A stretch of DNA of 64,000 nucleotides from Xylaria sp. FL1777. Lineage: Eukaryota; Ascomycota; Sordariomycetes; Xylariales; Xylariaceae. The notes beneath the pieces were generated by a model. That model had not been told where the DNA came from. It saw only the letters and a program-made list of their open reading frames with translations, and searched no databases. Numbering within the stretch: position 1 is the first letter of the stretch; every line of letters starts with the position of its first letter. The stretch is taken from positions 496,001 through 560,000 of the forward strand of contig MU400506.1 of assembly GCA_022578965.1 (NCBI GenBank), written 5' to 3'. A program made the translations under genes and the position numbers. Positions 59,227-64,000 of this stretch are shown here, one piece after another.

Positions 59227-60108
59227 TCATTGTTCAAGTACAGTCTCTTTCGTACCCGTAACCTTATCCTCTTGGGTCACCATCTCCGAGTCTGGGGTGA
59301 AAGTGGTCTTGTAGCCTTCCGTTACCAAATGAGCCTGGCCATCAAGACCCAGTGACGGAGCCGCGGGTGCCTTCACCGGTTTCTCCCTGATAGTCAGTTT
59401 CATAGACCGTTTCGAAGTTTTGCCGTTCTCAATGCTATCCCCCCTCTCTAGGGCAAGATCTTGTGCATTCTGTGCGCTCTTCTCCAGCGCCTCGATCTTC
59501 ATATTCTCAATGTCCTTTTCGAGTTGCTTGGCGGCATCGCCGGCCGTAGAACTCAGATCTTCCTCATATAGTTCAATGTGTATTGAAGCGATACCTGCAC
59601 GTTCCCATGCTGCCGTCTCGTTTAGCTGCACCTTGACGTACATGGCCCGCTTGGCACACGTCTGTGAGCACCACTTCTCGAGTTCCCGAGTCGGAACGAT
59701 ATTGAAGTCCTTGCGCCCATAGTTCAGGATTTTGAATGCGCCACCTCCAGATACCCGGGATCGTGGTTTAGGGCATAGTGTATACCCACAGAGCCCGTTG
59801 GCATTGCGCTCCTCGACCAGATCGTCGTAGTCGCTTGGTTGGTATAGGCGGACCTGGTTCTGAAAGACTTCCGCATCGGCTGGAGCGGGGTTGGAAGCAT
59901 TGTACGGCGCAGCGCGAGTGACAGGGAATTTGGACAATTCGATTATGGAGTCCGAAATCTGATCTTCAATCTCGCGGCGCGAGTGGATGATGCGCGCATG
60001 CTGGACTGCGACCTCGCGGGGGTCGGGCGCACGCCGTTCGGCCGAGGTTGATGGTAGAGCGCCCTTGTTTTTTAGAATGCCCTTGGGCTTACTGGACTCC
60101 TTCGACAT
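59227..60108 (-). CDS. RTR1: RNA polymerase II CTD phosphatase Rtr1/RPAP2 homologue
   Basis: A single-exon gene of 293 residues from ATG at 60108. A 13-residue upstream extension is open but begins only with GTG. Rtr1/RPAP2 acts on the Ser5-phosphorylated CTD of RNA polymerase II and in polymerase nuclear import. The zinc-binding module is visible: C107 and C112 in NGLCGYTLCPKP, then C147 and C151 in EKWCSQTCAKR. Yeast Rtr1 has His at the last position, while this protein has Cys. The region before it (VVEERNAN-like DDLVEERNANGLCGY) is typical. The C-terminal 120 residues are a charged, low-conservation tail. It converges with RPS17 and is divergent from BBC1. Confidence 0.93.
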   Translation of the reverse strand: MSKESSKPKGILKNKGALPSTSAERRAPDPREVAVQHARIIHSRREIEDQISDSIIELSKFPVTRAAPYNASNPAPADAEVFQNQVRLYQPSDYDDLVEERNANGLCGYTLCPKPRSRVSGGGAFKILNYGRKDFNIVPTRELEKWCSQTCAKRAMYVKVQLNETAAWERAGIASIHIELYEEDLSSTAGDAAKQLEKDIENMKIEALEKSAQNAQDLALERGDSIENGKTSKRSMKLTIREKPVKAPAAPSLGLDGQAHLVTEGYKTTFTPDSEMVTQEDKVTGTKETVLEQ

Positions 60109-61317
60109 CTTAGATGCTGTGCGAGGTGTATTCGAGAAATTTTGCACAGTTCATTTATAACTGTTAACTGGGGAAAAAATGGAAATGGGCGGACGACGAG
60201 TGTAGGGACTGGTGAATTTAGGCTTGGGTTGAAGGGGAGACTCTTGCCTCGGATTGGACGAGAGGGTTAGCTACCTATGCGTATACTGACAGTACATATG
60301 ACTGTGCACTACGCTCCCTACATAGGCGAAGTACATACCTATAGCATGACGCCACAGCCCAGCATCGTCATTACCGGTGCGCGTCTCCCAGGAGTGGCGT
60401 CACTGGGCACTGTATCAATACCTTCTAAGCATAGCGTACATGGCGCATCCCTGCGACCCGCCCATCAGAAGATCCAAATCCCAAGAGCAGAGCAGTCTCC
60501 AAGAGCACCTCGCATATGCTGTAGCCTTCTGAGCTGTAGCCTCATGAACAACAAGATCTGGCAGCCAACCATACATATAATGAACGCAAACGCACAGCCA
60601 TAGCCCACTGCAGCACCTCCTGCTATACCATACCTTATCCCAGCCGTTGCTGTCTGGACTATACTATTGTAATATTATAGGCATCATATACTCCAGCCAA
60701 GTGCAGCCCCCTGTGCTTGTGCATTGTGCTTTGCACGCTTCCTAGGCACCGACCTGTTTCGCAGTGCTCTCTGCAAACCGCCGCGGCATACGCAGTCGGC
60801 TAGTTCGCCTTGACAACCCCTCCCCCTTTCAGTCGGACGAGTCAAGCTTGCGTCTCTCGTCTCTGGTAGGTTGCATCTTCCGCCTAGGCTTTCCCCGAAG
60901 TTGCAGCGCGTCCTCCCACCTTACCTCCCACCCCCCAGTCCAACCCCGGCACACAACCGCTGTCACACCTTCATGCGCTGACGTCGGCCTGCCTGCTTAG
61001 CTGCGAGCATTCACGGGCTAGATTTAGTCTACCTACCCTAGGTTAGGTGGTTGTAGTTGCTCAGCCTCAAGCGTTCCATCCATTCATCCATCCATCGATC
61101 ATCATCCTGTCCCATTTCCTCCGCATTGTTTCAAGTCTTGTTCTCATTGCCGCCTTCACGGTAGCTGTCTGCCCTAGACGGCGCTTTTCTACATACATAA
61201 TTAGGCACTGTCGCCTCCAACTTGTCACGTTGTGCGACAGACTATAATTCGTCCTTGCGTTGAGCTCAAAGCGTCCCTCATAATCTAAGAGCCGGCTGCG
61301 TACAACGCCAAGACACA
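60109..61317. promoter_or_regulatory. divergent promoter region RTR1 / BBC1
   Basis: 1.2 kb without a supported gene. C/T-rich stretches at 60810-60960 and 61070-61130 are consistent with a BBC1 leader. Small ORFs here lack support. Confidence 0.5.
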
Positions 61318-64000
61318 ATGGCTGCCGTGCCGTTCAAGGTCAAGGCTGTTTATGAGTATACGTCGGGTCATGAAGACGACCTCCCCTTCCAGGTTGGCCA
61401 GATAATTACAGTCACCAGCGAAGAGGACAATGAATGGTATGGCGGGGAGTATGTCGACGACGCGGGTGTGACGCAAGAGGGTATTTTCCCTCGAAATTTT
61501 GTCGAGAAGTTCGAACCTACTGCACCGCCGCGCCCAGTTCGAACCCGAAAGAAGGACGCAGAGCCTGCCTCCCCAGCTCCCCCCGCTCCTCCTTCTCCTC
61601 CGCCCGCTGCCGTCGCACCCCTCGAAGAACATCAAGTTGACGAAGCGCCTGTAGAGACGCCATCAGAAGAGGTCCATGAGGAAACACCCGTAACTGTGCC
61701 CGAAGTGTCGCCAGTCGACCAATCCCACCCACCTGAAGCGCCATCTGTCCCTGTTGCCAATCCACCTGAGATTGCGTCTGTGCCAGCCCCCGCCCCTATT
61801 GAATCGAATGATGTCGGCTCAGTCGGCTCCTCGAGCGTTGATGCTCCTCCACAACCGAAATCTCTACCCCCGGCTCAAGCTCGTTCTCCCCCACTAGTAT
61901 CGCAAAAGCCGACCAGTAATTCTTTTAAAGATCGTATTGCAGCTTTCAACAAAGCCGCCGCTCCGCCAATAGCTCCCTTCAAGCCCAGCGGGCTTGGTTC
62001 CGGCTCTTCTGGCTTCATAAAAAAGCCATTCGTTGCGCCACCACCAAGTAAGCATGCTTACGTGCCTCCGCCCCGAGACGCTCCCGTCACAAGGATTTAT
62101 CGTAGGGAGGAGGACCCCGAGATAATCGGAACACAAGCAGAATCCGTCGATACTGCTGAGAAGGCCAAGCCTAATCCCACCGTGAACACCGAACCCCAGA
62201 ACGAGGATCAACCCAAACCCACCACGCTAAAAGAGAGAATTGCGCTCCTCCAAAAACAGCAGGCAGAATCTGCTCAGCGACTTGCGGGGGCCATTGCTAA
62301 GAAGGAAAAACCCGCGCGACCACCGAAAAAGCGCCTAGAGAGTAATGGTCCACAGGAGACAACTGCGACACATCAAGCGACAGAAACGTCACCTCCATTA
62401 GATCGCAAAGATTCAGCCGACGTCGCTAGTAAAAACTCCATGGACGAGTCTCACTCTGCGAGACAATCTTTCAATATCAGTCGCACGCCCACTGGTCTTA
62501 TTGAGAATGATGGAAATGAAGCTGACATGTCGGGGGCCGGCGATACTACGGAAGGCCAAGAAGATCTCACTGGACATGATGATAGTGATGAGAAACCTAA
62601 GCCAATTTCACGTGAGGCCAACGCGTCTGAGGAGCAGGTCGCTGGAGAGGACGAAGAAGAGGAAGAGGAGGAAGATATTGATCCAGAAATCAGGCGGAGA
62701 GAAGAGCTGCGTGCGCGTATGGCAAAGATGAGCGGTGGTATGGGCATGGCTGGCATATTTGGTCCGCCAGGTATGATGGGCTTAGGTGGTCTCCCTATGA
62801 AGAAACCGAAACCCTCCATCCCCGTGGAACGACGGCCTAGTGGAATGTCTGAAAGGCCATCTTCTCCAGGAACGACAGCACCCCCAATACCTGTCATGAT
62901 TGCGCTTCCGGGTATGGGGAATATGGGGAAACAAAAGGAACCAGAACAAGTTCCCGAACCCGAATTGAAACAAGAACTACTTGAAGAAGAGGCCACTCCT
63001 ATCCCGATAAGTGATAAGACAAGCCCAGAGCCTGAATGTAGGTTAACATTTGATCACGTATTCTCAACGATGTGAGGACTTGCATACTGACACAACGCAG
63101 CGACATCTCCATCGACTGGAGCCCCACCACCAATCCCGGGAGGTCGGCCGGCACCACCTCCCATCCCTACGGAGTGTAAGTCCTGGAAGCATGCCTCTAA
63201 ATGTACTGTCTACTAAGATGTGCTTCTAGCTCGACCTCCTCCTCCTCCACCGCCAGCTGCTGTTATCTCGCCTAGCCTAGGCTCAGAGTCTGATGATGAA
63301 TTGTCTGAAAACACTTCAAAACCACTTGAGACTCCCAAGGCTGAAATATCTCCGACAAGTCGTGGGCTACCATCAATACCCATGGCTTCACCTCCCTTAC
63401 CAACGTCACCTCGTTTCCCGAGTGACAACCGCAAGTCATATTTGGGAGAGGAGACGTCCCCAGTGTCACCCGGCTTGCCTCCACCGCAAAACAAAAGGAA
63501 TAGCCGGCCGCCACCTCCTGTTCCTGGCGTTGCCCCTCCGGCGCCGACGCAGACAAGACCACCGCCGCCTCTCCCTCCCACGACTGCGCTTAGTCGTGCT
63601 TCCACTGCTGACGAGCTCACCGGAATGCCGATGAAACACGTTCAACAAGACAACGGAGACGAAGGAGAAGTAACGGAATACGAAGGCGATTATGACACTG
63701 ATATCGCATCTTCCGCCCACCATAAGGATGCCCTGAAGGCCCATATAAGAGGATCAAGCTTTGATGACAGCTCTTCGGTGCGCTCTCCAGCGCGTGAGTT
63801 TCCACCTACGCTTCCGCCTCTAGCCCCGAGCAGCAACGCTCCCAGAGCTGGTCCACCTCCAATTCCCACTCCGACTACTTCAGGTTTCAGGACTTCAGTA
63901 GATATCTCTCGAGCTGGTCCACCACCAATTCCTAGCCAGCCTGCTCCACGCTCAAGAGGTTCAGCAGACATTCCTCGAGCTGCCCCACCCCCTCCGCCTA
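61318..64000 (+). CDS. BBC1: SH3-domain actin-patch protein Bbc1/Mti1-like, partial at window end
   Basis: Exons 61318-63037, 63101-63175 and 63230 to beyond 64000, open at the right edge. At least 870 residues lie in the window. An N-terminal SH3 domain covers residues about 5-66 (FKVKAVYEYTSGHEDDLPFQ, WYGGEYVDDAG, GIFPRNFVEKF). It is followed by long Pro-rich stretches, two SFKDRIAAFNK/LKERIALLQK motifs (near residues 200 and 303) and a Gly/Met-rich segment. The TEYEGDYDTDIASS and HKDALKAHIRGSSFDDSS blocks are typical of Bbc1. Yeast Bbc1 binds type I myosin tails and Las17/WASP and restrains Arp2/3-driven actin assembly at endocytic patches. The two introns are short with clear donors and acceptors. 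The C-terminal globular domain must lie beyond the window. Confidence 0.93.

Overview
This window looks like nuclear DNA of a filamentous ascomycete (Pezizomycotina). The genes are split by short GT-AG introns with CTAAY/TACTAAC branch sites. Several families are typical of that group: DUF7924, 2EXR, Mrp51, Rrg7 and the C2H2 plus fungal transcription-factor type. The single 5S rRNA gene is very close to the Neurospora type. Intergenic DNA is full of TAGGTA/AGGTACCT-type words, as in some Sordariomycete and Leotiomycete genomes. I cannot name the species. No operons, phage, CRISPR or intact transposons are visible.

Layout. Positions 1-9.3 kb are a gene-free flank with no ORF I can support. 9.3-14.4 kb holds a C2H2 transcription factor gene with a very long pyrimidine-rich leader. 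15.6-16.3 kb is a tiny one-TM protein gene. 17.4-22.6 kb is a divergent pair, ura5 (orotate phosphoribosyltransferase) and NOG1, a 60S-assembly GTPase gene that I resolve into 17 exons. 23.9-30.9 kb has a GNAT N-acetyltransferase and an 8-exon KH-domain RNA-binding protein, both on the minus strand. 31-35 kb is gene-free. 35.1-40.4 kb carries a 905-residue low-complexity protein, a HAD pyrimidine 5'-nucleotidase and mediator subunit Med21. 41.3-42.1 kb is a dead DUF7924 gene, followed by RRG7 and an uncharacterised charged protein. 44.4-48.6 kb is gene-poor, with a solitary 5S rRNA gene and an orphan membrane ORF. 48.6-64 kb is gene-rich: queuine tRNA-ribosyltransferase, a 2EXR protein, an unknown coiled-coil protein, NECAP, MRP51, RPS17, RTR1 and the 5' part of BBC1 (cut by the window end).

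Most genes are housekeeping, with a loose theme of gene expression and translation: NOG1 (60S assembly), RPS17 and 5S rRNA (ribosome), MRP51 and Rrg7 (mitochondrial expression), TGT (tRNA modification), Med21 and Rtr1 (RNA polymerase II). NECAP and Bbc1 act in endocytosis. The arrangement is ordinary eukaryotic head-to-head and tail-to-tail pairs, not a functional cluster. The most unusual observations are the extreme intron density and micro-exons of NOG1, the decayed DUF7924 gene with a tandem duplication carrying stop codons, and dense palindromic AGGTACCT-type words between genes. I did not find a convincing new biological system. All exon joins were made by eye from splice consensus, reading frame and protein-family continuity.
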